Below are positions 53,178 through 63,645 of a stretch of 64,000 bases of DNA, piece after piece (within the stretch, counting starts at the first letter, position 1; each line of letters opens with the position of its first letter). Under the pieces are notes generated by a model. It was not told where the DNA came from. It made no database searches and worked only from the letters and a program-made list of their open reading frames with translations. Both the position numbers and the translations under genes were made by a program. This DNA comes from Porphyra umbilicalis (lineage: Eukaryota; Rhodophyta; Bangiophyceae; Bangiales; Bangiaceae): positions 100,907 through 164,906 of the forward strand of contig KV918927.1 of assembly GCA_002049455.2 (NCBI GenBank), written 5' to 3'.

Positions 53178-54680
53178 CGTGGCGCGGGCCAAAAGGTCCC
53201 CCGACACCCCCGACTGCGGTGGGTGGCGTCGCGAACAACCAAGCCGGGTTGGTTGCTTACCAGCCCCCCCGTGATTGGCCCAGCGCTCTGATACAGGCTG
53301 TCCAAAGACGCAATGACGCGATGGGATGGTCAAGCGCCGTCGGCGCGCGCAGCAACGGCCAACACCCCCCCCCCCCCGCCAATTTCACCTCTTTTTTCTT
53401 GCCCTCTCGAGAAAGTCCGTCGGGACTCGCGGACGCTGCGCCGCTCATTCCCGACTGACAGGCGCGCCCCCGCCAGTGACTGACAAGGCTGCCACGCGCA
53501 CCAGCAGAGCGCGCGGGCGGGGGGGGCGGGCGCCCGTGTCAGCGGGGGCGCGCCCCCATCGCCGCGGCGCCGGCGGGGGCCCCACCCGCGCGACTCACGG
53601 GCGCGCCGCGGGGCGCGGGCGCCGAGCGCGCGGGGCGCGCCCCCGCCCGCCGGCCGCCGCGCCGCGCGGGCGTGCCGCGCCTCCCGCCGACGTGAATCGA
53701 GGCGACCGGCAGCGGGCCCGCTGCCGCCGCCGCCACAGCCAGTGATCCGTCGCGGCCGCGGCTCGAGGGCTGGGGGGCGGGGGGAGGAGGGGGGGCGCGC
53801 GCGCCCCCACCACCAGATCGCCGCCGCGCAGTGGCCCGGTCGTCTCTCTTCCCGTCTGCCGGCCTGGGGCGGGTACCGCCGCGGCGCCGCCACCCGCTGG
53901 GGGTGGCAGTGCGCCAACGGCGGCCGCGACGGGGCGCGCGGGGGGGAGGTGGGGGGAGGTGGCGGGGGGGGGGGGGGGTTGGTTCAACCCCCCGGGTGCC
54001 AAGTTGGCACCCCCACCCCGCGCCTCGCCCCCACCGGCGCCCGCCGAGACACTGCACGCGTCGCGGCCGACACTGGGGGGTGCCCCCCCGCCCGTCGGGC
54101 GCGCCACGCCGGGCGGCGGCCGCGGCGACCGCGCGGACGCCTCCCGTCCGCCACGCCGCCGCGTCGTTGCGCGCGCGCGGCGGCGGCCGTGTGAGGCGTG
54201 GGACCCCCCCCCGGCCGACCCCCGCTGCCGCGGTGCCCGACGCTTGGCGGGTGGGGCGGCACCGCCGTCGGCACCCCCCCCGCGCGCACCTCGGCGCGAC
54301 GGGCGCGCGGGCGGTGCGGCGGCGCCGTCGGCGGCGGCGGCGACTCACCCGCGGGCCGTCTCGATGGCGGCGGGGACGGCGGCGGCGGCGGCTGGCGGCC
54401 GCCCGTTGCGGGGGCGACAGACTGCGTCGAGCCGCCGGCTACGTGGCGCCCGCATGGCCCGCATGCTGCCGTCTGGGGGTGCCGCCGTGGGGGGGGGTGG
54501 GGGGGGGGGGGTGAGCGACAACCCCCGCCCGCCCCTCCCGCCGCCGCCATCGAGGTGTGCGCCGAGCGCCGCTTTCTATTCATGCCCGCGTGCCGCGCCT
54601 CGGTGGGTCGGGCGGCAGCAGATCCCCATCTGTGGGGGCGCCGTGGCACGCCCCGCCGCCGCGGCCGCGCGTCACGGTGG

Positions 54681-54716
<36 letters not shown>

Positions 54717-55624
54717 CGGGTGGATTGGCCGCCACCCCGCAGGCGCGCGCGCACGCCGCGGCAGCCGACCGCGGCGGGGGGCGACGGCGGCGGCGGCGCC
54801 GCCGCCGCCGCCACCGACGGTAACAGAGCGCGCCTCGTGGGTGGGCCACGAGGCGTGGGCGAGCGGTACGGCCGCGCCGCGGGGTGGGGGGTGGGGGGGA
54901 GTGGGGCGGGGGTCCCCCCGCCCCACACCGCCCCCCTGTCGACGCTGCTGCGCGTCGTTGCTTGGGGGACGGCGGCCGGCGGGCGGGGGCGGGCACACGC
55001 CCCGCGGCGGGCGCACAGCGGGGGCCATCCCCCGCGCTAGGGGGATGCGCTGGCGGTCGCCCCCCCGGAGGAGCGCCCCTCCCCTCCCCCCCCCCCCCCC
55101 CCCGCACCGACATGTACGTTGCGCGGGCGTGGCACCCAGTCGGCGGGCGCCCCCACTGCCGGCAGCGTGCCGCCCGTGGGGACCCACTGCGTGGCGCCAC
55201 CGCCGCGCGGCGTGCCAGTGTACCCCGTCATGGTTGCCCCGCGTCGGCAGCAGCGCCCGCCGCTGCCGCCGCGGCCCGCCTGTCGGCCATGCCCGCTTGG
55301 GGGGCCGACGGACGGCAGCGCCCGGCGCGGGGCGCCCCGCGGCGGCGGCCAAGCCCGTGCGCCACGCCGCGGCGCTGCCGGTCGTCCCACCCCCGCGCAC
55401 GTGTTAAAAGGGGCGCCGGCGGCGGGACCAGGCGGCGGCTCCCACTCCGCCAAGCCGCCCAACCCTCCCACCCCACCGGCCGCCGCGCCCGTCCCCCGCC
55501 CGACCGCCTTGCGCCCAGCGCCGTGGCCGCCCGCCCGCCGCCGACGCGCGCCCGTCGACGAGGCGCCCCCGCCGCAGCGTGTCGTACCGCCGCCGCTCGC
55601 CGTCGACCGACCGACCGCCGCACC
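53178..55624. other. Extreme GC low-complexity region
   Basis: 2.4 kb in which long frames are open on both strands but all encode Arg/Ala/Pro/Gly runs. It contains many G- or C-runs, including an uninterrupted run of 35 G at about 54682-54716. A minus-strand frame ending at 55037 (GYTGTPRGGGATQWVPTGG) has better composition than its rivals and could be a real C-terminus, but I cannot place a start. No supported gene. Confidence 0.5.
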
Positions 55625-57426
55625 ATGAACTCCCAATGGTCCCGGGCGGTCCGCGTCGGCGCCCCCGCCGCCGCCGCCGCCGCGCCCCCACCCTCGTCCA
55701 CCGCCAGGGGCGGCCCGCAGCGGCGGCACGCGCCGCGGCGGGCGCCCTCCCCCCCGGCCAAGGCGCTGCTCGCCGCCACGCTGCTGCTCGCCGCCCTCGT
55801 CGCCGCGGCAACGACGGCGCCGACGCCCGCCGCGGCGCACTCCTCCCTCCACAAGCCCGTCTCCATGTCCTACGCCACCGACTGCCGCGTCGGGGGCCCG
55901 CCCGGCTTCATCCGCAACTGCCCCGGCCCGTGCCCCAACATGCAGATGCGGCGGACGGGGCGGGGGAGCTCCGCGGACAAGCCCGCCGTTGTTGTTGGCC
56001 GCGGCGCGTCGCTGCCGGTCGTGTGGGGCCGCAACAACCACGAGGGCGGCTTTATCCGCTGGTCGATCGTCGGCGTGGCGGACCAGTGGAAGTGGGACGC
56101 GCACCGCGCGGCGGCGTTTCACTGGAACTGCTTCAGCGCGGGGCGCTTCAAGTGCGGCGGCGGCGACGGCCAGGCGTGCGTCGATGATTCGCGCAACGAG
56201 GCGTTTCGGGACGTGCTCCGCGTGCCGGCCATCTACCCAGACGGGGACTATGTGTTGAGCTGGGTGCGTTGGCGGTGGGGGGCTGCGTGGGGGGGGGGTT
56301 GGCCGCTCGGTGGGTGGGTGCCGTTGCCGTTTGGCCGGGGGGCGGCCCGTCTGCGTCTCGGTCTCTTGGTGCGCAGGTTCGATACCGTGGAGCCGTAGGC
56401 TGACGTCATGGCCCTGTGTGTCTCGTGCTGTATGGTGTTTCCCCTCCTACCGTGTGCGCCCCTTGCTCATTGGACACGCAGGCTTGGTTTGGTGGCGTCC
56501 GCTTTGACGACCTCAACCATCGCCCAATCTCCTCCGTGTCTGGTGACTGTACGTTGACGCCACTCCTCCAGGCTCGTGCTAGCTGCCACGGTGCCTCCGT
56601 ACCGTGCCTCTCTCGCGCATAGTCGTGGTCGGCCTTGTCGGCTCGGCAGACCGTGCGCGGCGGGCTGCCCTGGTCGTGGTGTTGGCCACTGACCCGTCGC
56701 CCAGCCTCTCGTTTGCGCACGTCCGACTGTCCTGCCCATTGCCCCGTGACTGCCCCGCATCGTTTGTCATCCCCCTCAGACTTTGACTGCTCCTACGTGC
56801 GCATCTCTGGAGGTGCCACCTTGCAAAAGGCCTTCAAGCCCCGATTCGCCCCCGGCAGCTACACGTACAACGGCAATGGCTGCGTCTCGGCGGTCAACAG
56901 ACTTGGCCCGTGCCGCAAGGAGCCGTGCACCGTTGGCGGCTCGCTCTTTGCCTCCTCCCTCTACCGTGGCAGCATCACGGTCCCCGAAGAGTTTGCCGAC
57001 GGCCGCTCCCCCGCGCCCCTGACCGCCTCCATGTTCAACGGCGTCCTCGGATTGACGCCGGGCAGCCGGGGCACGGGTGCGCCCCACATCAAAAACGCGT
57101 ACGTGGTCAACCGCTTTGGCAGCCGCGTGCGGGTGTTGCTCGGCCCGGGCAAGGGCACGACGACCGTCAAACTCGCCTACGACGCCATTGACGCCTTCTC
57201 CATCGAGGCCACCGTCGGCGGCCGCAAGCCCGACTGGGTGCACTTTGAGCGCGACGGCAAGACGGTGCGCTACGACAGCGCGGCGCCGTGGGGGATGACG
57301 GGGGAGCTCCCGGAGGGGGGGTGGAAGGACTGGGGCGGCTGGACGTCGGGCAAGACGCACGACATTCGGATAACGCCCGAGGGCGGCTCGAGCCGCACCT
57401 TCCGCCTGCGGGTGTACATGCCATGA
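55625..57426 (+). CDS. Secreted LPMO-like protein, three exons
   Basis: Exons 55625-56263, 56482-56548 and 56780-57426 (introns 218 and 231 nt) give 450 residues. A long basic/Pro N-region leads to a signal anchor (AKALLAATLLLAALVAAAT) and a cleavage site before HSSLHKPVSMSY, so the mature protein would start with His. The next part has paired cysteines (NCPGPCP), NNHEGGFIRWSIV, FHWNCF, VPAIYPDGDYVLSW and, rebuilt across both splices, AWFGG and GDYFDCSYVRISGG. An N-terminal His, an internal His in a GGF-R-S strand, and an aromatic residue before C-x-x-V-x-I are what copper-dependent lytic polysaccharide monooxygenases show; by analogy it would act on cell-wall polysaccharide. The C-terminal 200 residues are a second unrecognised domain. 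The LPMO call is by motif only. Confidence 0.55.
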
Positions 57427-58046
57427 GGTGGTAGTAGGGGGGGAGGGGGTTCCGACTTTGAAGTGTGCTGCGGAGCAAGGGCTCTATCACGAAGACCGCC
57501 GCAGCAGTGGGGATACAGTAGTGCGAGGTGACATCGTCACATTATTTATTGAATAGCACCCGCGCGCCCGCCTCGTGGGTGCCCGCACACCGGCGGGCAT
57601 AGACGGACAAAGCTCGGACGTCTCGGCGCCATTGGCATACAACGAGCCTTGGTCGACGTCACAGCCATCCGTTCCACCAACCGTATGACTACGGCCGCTG
57701 GGTCTTCAACAAATAGCAACACGTCTGCGCCGCTTGCAGGTCACACAGCCATCCATCAGCCTCGTGGCGTCCGAGGCTCCCGCTTCATGGACGCGGGCAG
57801 CTCCTCGCCCAATCGAGGCAGCGCACAAGAACATTACCATCGCCCCCAACACCCTACACCCTACCCACCAAGACCGACCGACACCCCCCCGCCCGCCCGC
57901 CCCCCACTCCATCCGCGCGTCTCCCCGCCTCCCGCGCGCCCAACCGCCGACCGCTGCCCGCCCCCTCTGCCCGCTTCCGTGTCAAACGTCCCCCCCCCCC
58001 CCCCCCCCCCCCCCTCCCCTCCCGGCACCGCCGACGCCCCCCCCCC
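57427..58046. other. Spacer between convergent genes
   Basis: 3' regions of two convergent genes. ATTTATTGAATAG at about 57544 may be part of a polyadenylation region. A C-run of more than 20 bases lies at about 57990-58014. No gene seen; a long plus-strand frame at 57649-58719 is antisense to the EDC4-like gene. Confidence 0.45.
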
Positions 58047-59551
58047 CTACGCGCCCACCCCCGGCAGCGACGACGCGACCACCCCCAACAGCCGACACTT
58101 TTTCGCCACCCCCGGCGGCACCCCCCCCGCCACGAGCGACCGCAGCGCCTCGCGCAGGGGCCCCACCCGCGCCGCCACCGCCGCGGCGGGCCACTCGGAG
58201 GCGAGCACCCCCGCCGCCGCCGCCGCCGCCGCCGCCTCGTCGAGCGCCATGACCGCCTCGTGGAGCCACCGGAGGCGCTCCGACGTGCGGTCGGCGAGGA
58301 CGCCCGCGAGGCCGTCGACGAGCTCCAACAACGCCCCCACGGGGAGGGGCGACTCGCCGCCGAGCACCCACTCGGCGTCGACGGTCGGGTCGTCGAGGAC
58401 CGCTTCGAGCCACCCCGACTTGACGGCGACCGACGTGGACGCGAGCGCCACGTCGAGGGCGCCCCGCACGTCGCCAGACGCCATCAAGTCCGTGACGCGG
58501 GCCAGGTCGGCGGCTTGGGCGGCGGCGGCGGCGGCCGCAGCGGCGGCGGCCGCCGACGCTGCACCGTCGACGGCGCCCCGGCCGCCCGCGTCGGCGCCGG
58601 CGGGGGCGGCGGCGGCGGCGGCGGCCGCGGCGGTCGCTGCCGCCACCGCCGCGGCCACGTCGTCGGCCCCCCCCGCACGCGGCCGGCGGCCCCCCCCAGG
58701 TAGTGGGCGGACCGCTTGAGCGGCGCCGCCACGTGCTCCTCCACCTCGGCGGTAACGACGCCGCCGACGGCGCCGAGCACGCCGGCGGCCACGCCCTCAA
58801 CGGCGGGGAGGAGGGCGCGCTCAAAGGCGTCGCGGAAGGCGCGCCGGTGGTCGGCCCCGCCGACGGCCGACGCAGACACCACCGCCGCCACCGCCGACGC
58901 GACGGCGGGGTGGGTGGCCACGGCGGCGGCGAGGCGATCCGCCTCGCCGGCGCCCGTCGGCGCGGCCGCCGCCCTCGGCATCGCCGACGGCGGCGGCGGC
59001 GGCGGCGGCGCCGCCGCCGCCGCCGCTGTCGCCGGCGGCTCAACAACGACCGGCAAGGACGACGACACGGCGGTGAGGGCGGCGACAATGTTGGCCGCCT
59101 CCCGCGACGCGGCCGCGTCGACGCGCGCCGGCAGCGTCACATTGACGGCCGAGGAGAGGGCGCGCAGCAGCGCCTGGTGGCGCTTGGCATACGCCCCTTC
59201 CAGGCGCCGCCGCTCCGCCGCCACCGCCGACGTGATGGCGGCGGTGACGGCGGCGGCGGCGGCGGCGGTCGCCGCGTCCACGGCGGCGGCGGCGGGGGCG
59301 GGCGGGGGCGGCGGGGGGGGGGCGCCGGCCCGGCCGTCCGCGGCGGCGGCGGCGTCAACGTGCGGGCGGTGGAGGTGGGGGGGGGGGGGGGCGGCGGTGG
59401 CGCGCGCCCCAGCGGGCGCCCTCGATCGCGCCGACGCCGCGCTGCCGCCGGGGGGGGGGGGGGTGCCGCCGCCGGGGCGGGGCGGCGTGGCACCCGCCGC
59501 CGCCGCCGTCGCCGCCGTCGGCGCGCGTTTGAGGATCTTGACAGGCGCCAT
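58047..59551 (-). CDS. EDC4/Ge-1/VARICOSE C-terminal-like protein
   Basis: From the ATG at 59551 an Ala/Pro-rich N-terminus leads into the alpha-helical C-terminal region of the decapping scaffold EDC4. It has the helical segment AVAAERRRLEGAYAKRHQALL, then DHRRAFRDAFERALLPAVEGV, matching the conserved YRDCFQ..LLPAFE block. After a frame change it has LARVTDLMASGDVRGALDVALA, VKSGWLEAVLDDP, PLPVGALLELVDGLAGVL and RLRWLHEAVMALDEA, matching the terminal helical bundle. The frame change falls at an 8-C run (58667-58674). EDC4 binds DCP1/DCP2 and self-associates in P-bodies. The usual N-terminal WD40 propeller is missing: only 520 bp separates this start from the next gene. A strong minus-strand donor (CAG/GTAAGT at about 59590) hints at a short 5' exon. 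Confidence 0.7.
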
Positions 59552-60070
59552 GGGGGGGGAGGGGGGGGGGGGGGGGTAAAGGGACGCACTTACCTGTGGG
59601 TAGAGGTGGGGTGACGACGTGGTGTCGGCGGAGGGGCGGTGGCGGGCGGTTTGTCAGAGGGCAGAGCGCGTAGCGCGCGCCACGCACGCAGCCAACGCAA
59701 CGGGGGTGCCGTCCGAGAGCGCGAAAAACAGAGTGCCACGATCAAGTGCTGGGAACGTCGCATGGGACTGGAGGTCGTACTTTCTGTGGTGTTGCACTCG
59801 GAATCTCACTCGAGAAAGAAATGCAGGGATAAGCCACGTCTTTTCCGTTTTCTTTTGTCTGACACACCTTTTTCTCTCTGACGCCTCTTTGCTCGTAGAC
59901 TCTCTCTGCTTGTCATTATCTCTCTCTTGTTCAAAAATAGTCAACGACACTCGTCCTGTACTCTGTAATTTATCCACCTCTCTGTTCCCTTCCTGCTCAT
60001 TGAAGTACAGACCAGCATCAGCGATACTCGTGGTGTACACCTTGCATGCCACTTCTCCGTGCACTCGTCT
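59552..60070. other. AT-richer promoter-like spacer
   Basis: Separates two minus-strand genes. On the minus strand CCCACAG/GTAAGT (about 59588-59598) is a perfect splice-donor match, probably the end of a 5' exon of the EDC4-like gene. The frames open here on both strands look random. Confidence 0.4.
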
Positions 60071-61417
60071 CTACGCCACAAGCACCGGCGTTGGCTTGTA
60101 ATCGTACAGCCAAGAAAACTGCCTGTCGACAATCCACTGTGGTAGCACCGAGTAGACCGTGTCCCGCAGCCAGATGCTGACCCCGCCGGTGAGCGCGGAA
60201 AGGTCATACACGCGCGCACTCTCGACGCCGACGCGGGTGACGCGCGGCGCGCGGGCGGCCTCATACGCCCGCAGCGCGGCAGGCACACCACCCGGCTGGC
60301 CGTCGCGCCAGGCGGCGGCGAGCGCGGCGGCCAGCTCCGCCGCGTCCTCCATCCCCACACACGCGCCTTGGCCCATGCTCGGAAAGATGGCGTGCGCAGC
60401 GTCCCCAACCAGCGTCACGGGGCCCGTGCCCCACACGGGGCCGACGCCAGCCGCCGCGACGGGCACCCCCCGCGAGTAGACGGGCGCGCGGTTGATCGTG
60501 TCGCTGCCCGCCGCCGCCACGGCGTCGACAATCGCCGCGTAAACGGGGGGAGTGGTGCCGCGGGTCGGCCCAAACTCGGCGAGTAGCTCGGCCAGCGGCG
60601 ACCCGTCGACGGGCGCGTCGGCCGGCCGCGGCGCCGAGGCGTACCACGCCATGTCGTCGCCACCAAGGCGGAAGTAGCCCATCGAGCCGCCGCGGGGAAG
60701 CCACGCTTGCCCCCAAGCCAAGCGGCCAATGTCTGCGCATCGCGCCGCGACGGCCGAGAAGCTGACGGAGCCGCGCCACCACATCAACCCGCCATAGTGG
60801 CGGGGTGTCGACGGCCGACCCGTCACAGCATCTACAGCTGACCGGACGCCCGACCAGAGGCCGTCTGCACCGATGAGCACGTCCACACCACGGATGGTGG
60901 CGGCTTGACCGGATGTCTTTACATGCACATCCACCTTGTCCACCGCCCCGTCGGTCGTCGTGTAGCTGGTCACCGCCGACTCCCACACCACCTCCACCCC
61001 GCCGGGTTGGCCAATCTTGGCCGCTTCGGCAAGGACGCCCATCAACGCGGTGCGCGCAACGCAAACGCCGAGGTCGTCGGTCCGCTCCCCGAGCGTCACG
61101 CCCGCCGGTTCGGCAATGTACAGGTCTTTGCCGGTCGCCGACTGGAAGCCGCCGCGGCCCAACGGACAGGATACCGCGTTGAGGGCGGCAACAACCGCTT
61201 CGCCGCTGCCGTCAGCAAGGGCAGACAGCGCGGCCAGGCCGTTGGGCTGGATCATGATGCCACCGGGGCCAGACAGCGCGCCCTCCTCTGGGCGCCGCTC
61301 ATGGATAATGACGGTCGGGGGCGTCGGAAGCGCCCGCAGCGATATGGCGGTGGTGAGACCAACGATGCCAGCCCCAGCAATAACGACAGTGCGAGGGGGG
61401 GGGGAAGAAGACGCCAT
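60071..61417 (-). CDS. FAD-dependent aromatic-type monooxygenase
   Basis: 448 residues from the ATG at 61417 (an in-frame non-ATG extension reaches 61471). All three motifs of the flavoprotein hydroxylase family are present: the N-terminal dinucleotide fold VVIAGAGIVGLTTAISL (residues about 10-26) followed by the Glu-Arg end of strand two (HERRP); the DG motif VLIGADGLWSGVRSAV; and the GD motif PVTLVGDAAHAIFPSMGQGA with EDAAELAAAL. The family uses NAD(P)H and O2 to hydroxylate or epoxidise, as in salicylate or kynurenine hydroxylases and zeaxanthin epoxidase. No extra FHA domain and no transit peptide are visible, so it is not a typical zeaxanthin epoxidase. The frame is intact and intronless. 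Confidence 0.9.
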   Translation of the reverse strand: MASSSPPPRTVVIAGAGIVGLTTAISLRALPTPPTVIIHERRPEEGALSGPGGIMIQPNGLAALSALADGSGEAVVAALNAVSCPLGRGGFQSATGKDLYIAEPAGVTLGERTDDLGVCVARTALMGVLAEAAKIGQPGGVEVVWESAVTSYTTTDGAVDKVDVHVKTSGQAATIRGVDVLIGADGLWSGVRSAVDAVTGRPSTPRHYGGLMWWRGSVSFSAVAARCADIGRLAWGQAWLPRGGSMGYFRLGGDDMAWYASAPRPADAPVDGSPLAELLAEFGPTRGTTPPVYAAIVDAVAAAGSDTINRAPVYSRGVPVAAAGVGPVWGTGPVTLVGDAAHAIFPSMGQGACVGMEDAAELAAALAAAWRDGQPGGVPAALRAYEAARAPRVTRVGVESARVYDLSALTGGVSIWLRDTVYSVLPQWIVDRQFSWLYDYKPTPVLVA

Positions 61418-63645
61418 GCTCAGGCACCGGGGCCGGAACACCACCGGGAATGGAGGCAGACAGACTAACAAGAACGTGACAAAACAGACAAGGGGGCAAG
61501 AGAGGAGACGAGCTACGTCGACGCTGACGACCGAATGATGAGGTAACGGGAGACAGCGGGGCTAGCCCGATGGAGAGGATTGTGCGGCTTGCAAACACGA
61601 GAGGCAGCGGGATGCAGTCGAGAGAGCTGGAGTGGAAGCATGGCTGATCCCGCAATTCTGAGAGGACGACAACTGCTCCTCAGTTTCCTGTTTAAGACAT
61701 GATACCGAGCAGTTCATACAAGTATCGAGAACTCCCCATCACTTTCCCTCAGTGTTCGACGCTTCTGAGGAACCGAGGCACTAATGCGCTTGGCCACAAA
61801 TTCCCTGGACTTTAGTTCAGGGTACTACTCAAGATGAGCAAGCACTGACCACCGTCCACCCCATGAGCCCCTTTTAAATTTTTCCCTTTTAAAGGCCTCA
61901 CCAAGAGTATTTCGTCAAGGGTATCACACGAGTATTTTTTTCGGGTATATACTCGTACCCGTGAGATATTTCGACGCGTCGCCCATACTCATACTCGCGA
62001 TTGTTAACCCGAACGACAGTCGTGGACTGGTCAAGCAGCCAGTGAAACGCTTGAAGCTGTCAGTTGGCAGGCCAACCAGCTGTCTCTATCTCCTAGTAGC
62101 CCCCCTCATGTGTGCCCAACTGTAAATCCCCTTGCATGGCCATGTGACTATAATCATCAGCGCCGTGATGTAAAATGATTATAATGATTATAATCATCAT
62201 GATTATAATCAAATAAAAATCACCTGCCACCTCTGGACGTTGTGCACGTAAAACGGGACCATGAGAAGGACACAGGACGTTGCGCTGTACGTTCTCGATA
62301 TGCACATGTCCGCAAGCCTTGGGCAATGTCGCCCACGTGTTTCTTTTTTCGAGCAAGTGTCCGTGTCTTCTGTGAGGGACGTTTGTATGGTTTTTTGCCA
62401 CGAATCGCTGTCCTTGGGGTCAAAAACGCCGTCGAGTGCGTTGTACAGGCTGGAAACGACGATCCCTGCTGCACTCGGTCGAAGCAGTTAACCGTAGTTA
62501 CGAAGAAGATGCAATTGTGCGCTCTGAGGGGCATGTTTTTGAATTTTTGACTGGGGAGGCCGGTTCTTGAGCGAATCGCTTTGGCGGACCGCGTTGAGGG
62601 GGGGTCGTCACGCACTGTGGTGGGTCAGAGGGCGTCCGTGTGACCCGAACTGGACTTTCTCCAGTCACTGCGCGTCTTCGGCCGCGGCAAGGCTTGCACT
62701 CTGTCAGTCGGTCCACCCTCAGGAGGTTGCGGTAGACGCTCCACGGCCGCAGAACCCCGCCGCGCGAAACGTTATGCGACGCCCTACGTAGCGCCTAGGC
62801 GCCCCGCGCTGCGTGAGGGACGCGGGCAACCGACGCACGGGTGTTTATTCAATCGTATACAGGTGCGTGAGGGGCGCTGCGGTGCTTGTCGGGTGAATTA
62901 GAGGGAGCGGCGGGCCAGTGAGATGCAAGCCGCCACGCAATCCGCGCTAGGGATGGGGGAACTCTAGCGCATAGCGAGGAGAGGCGAAGCTGTATCACCT
63001 GTTGTGTCGGGGTGCTACGAGGGGAGCTTGCGCCGGCGTGAGGTCGGCGCCGGCTCGCCCCGGATGGCTGTGGGCGACGGGGGATGGTCGAGGATTTGGG
63101 AGGAGGGGGGTGTCTGTTGAGGGGACGTCGGCAGGATGATTTGATATACACCCGCGGCAAGCTCCACCTCCCCTCTGGTCTGTCACTCGTTGGAGGGCGC
63201 GCGGTGTCACCGTCGGCTGCTGTACTCCCCCTCTTACGGTCGTGCGATGCGCGCCGACGCGCCGGGGCGCCGCCCACCGGTGTGTGGATCATTGCAGCGA
63301 CTGAGGCACGGTCGTCCATACTTTTTTTTACTCCTGTGCGCGTCAACGGCACCTGGGATTTTTGGCCGCCGTGGATAGGGGCGAAGGCGGCTGGGTGCTA
63401 AGATGCAGGCCATGACACGAGCCAAGGTGCGGATGCGGGGGATGCCGAGGCGAGTGAAGAGAGGCGGTGGTGTGGCACATTTTGTGGGGGGCCGTGGTGG
63501 GAAGCGCGGGTGCCGGCGCAGGCGTGGGCGGCCCCGGTGAGGGGCAGATCGCTGTGTGCGCGAGGTGCTTGATTCTGTTCAGCAGCGGTACACCGTGCGG
63601 TACGACATCACTGCCTATGGCGCTGCGCGTGCTCAGTGCTGTTTG
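61418..63645. other. Mixed spacer, no supported gene
   Basis: Low-GC blocks at 61680-62220 contain a CCCTGGACTTTAGTTCAGGG palindrome (about 61804), repeated GAGTAT/ATACTC words with GGGTATATACTCGTACCC (about 61938-61960), and an AT-rich near-palindrome (62176-62210). Open frames at 62220-63425 on both strands overlap and carry no domain. Confidence 0.45.
62176..62210. repeat. AT-rich near-palindrome
   Basis: Built from three copies of GATTATAAT with inverted partners (ATTATAATC). It can form a stem of about 11 bp around an ATCAT/ATGAT centre. It stands out sharply in this GC-rich window. Confidence 0.6.

Noticed and set aside
53539..55407. Several 200-480-codon frames in the extreme GC region
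   Set aside because: Mutually overlapping on both strands, low complexity, no motif; G/C-runs make frame lengths meaningless.
57649..58719. 356-codon plus-strand Pro/Ala/Thr-rich frame
   Set aside because: Antisense to the EDC4-like gene, which has recognisable conserved blocks.
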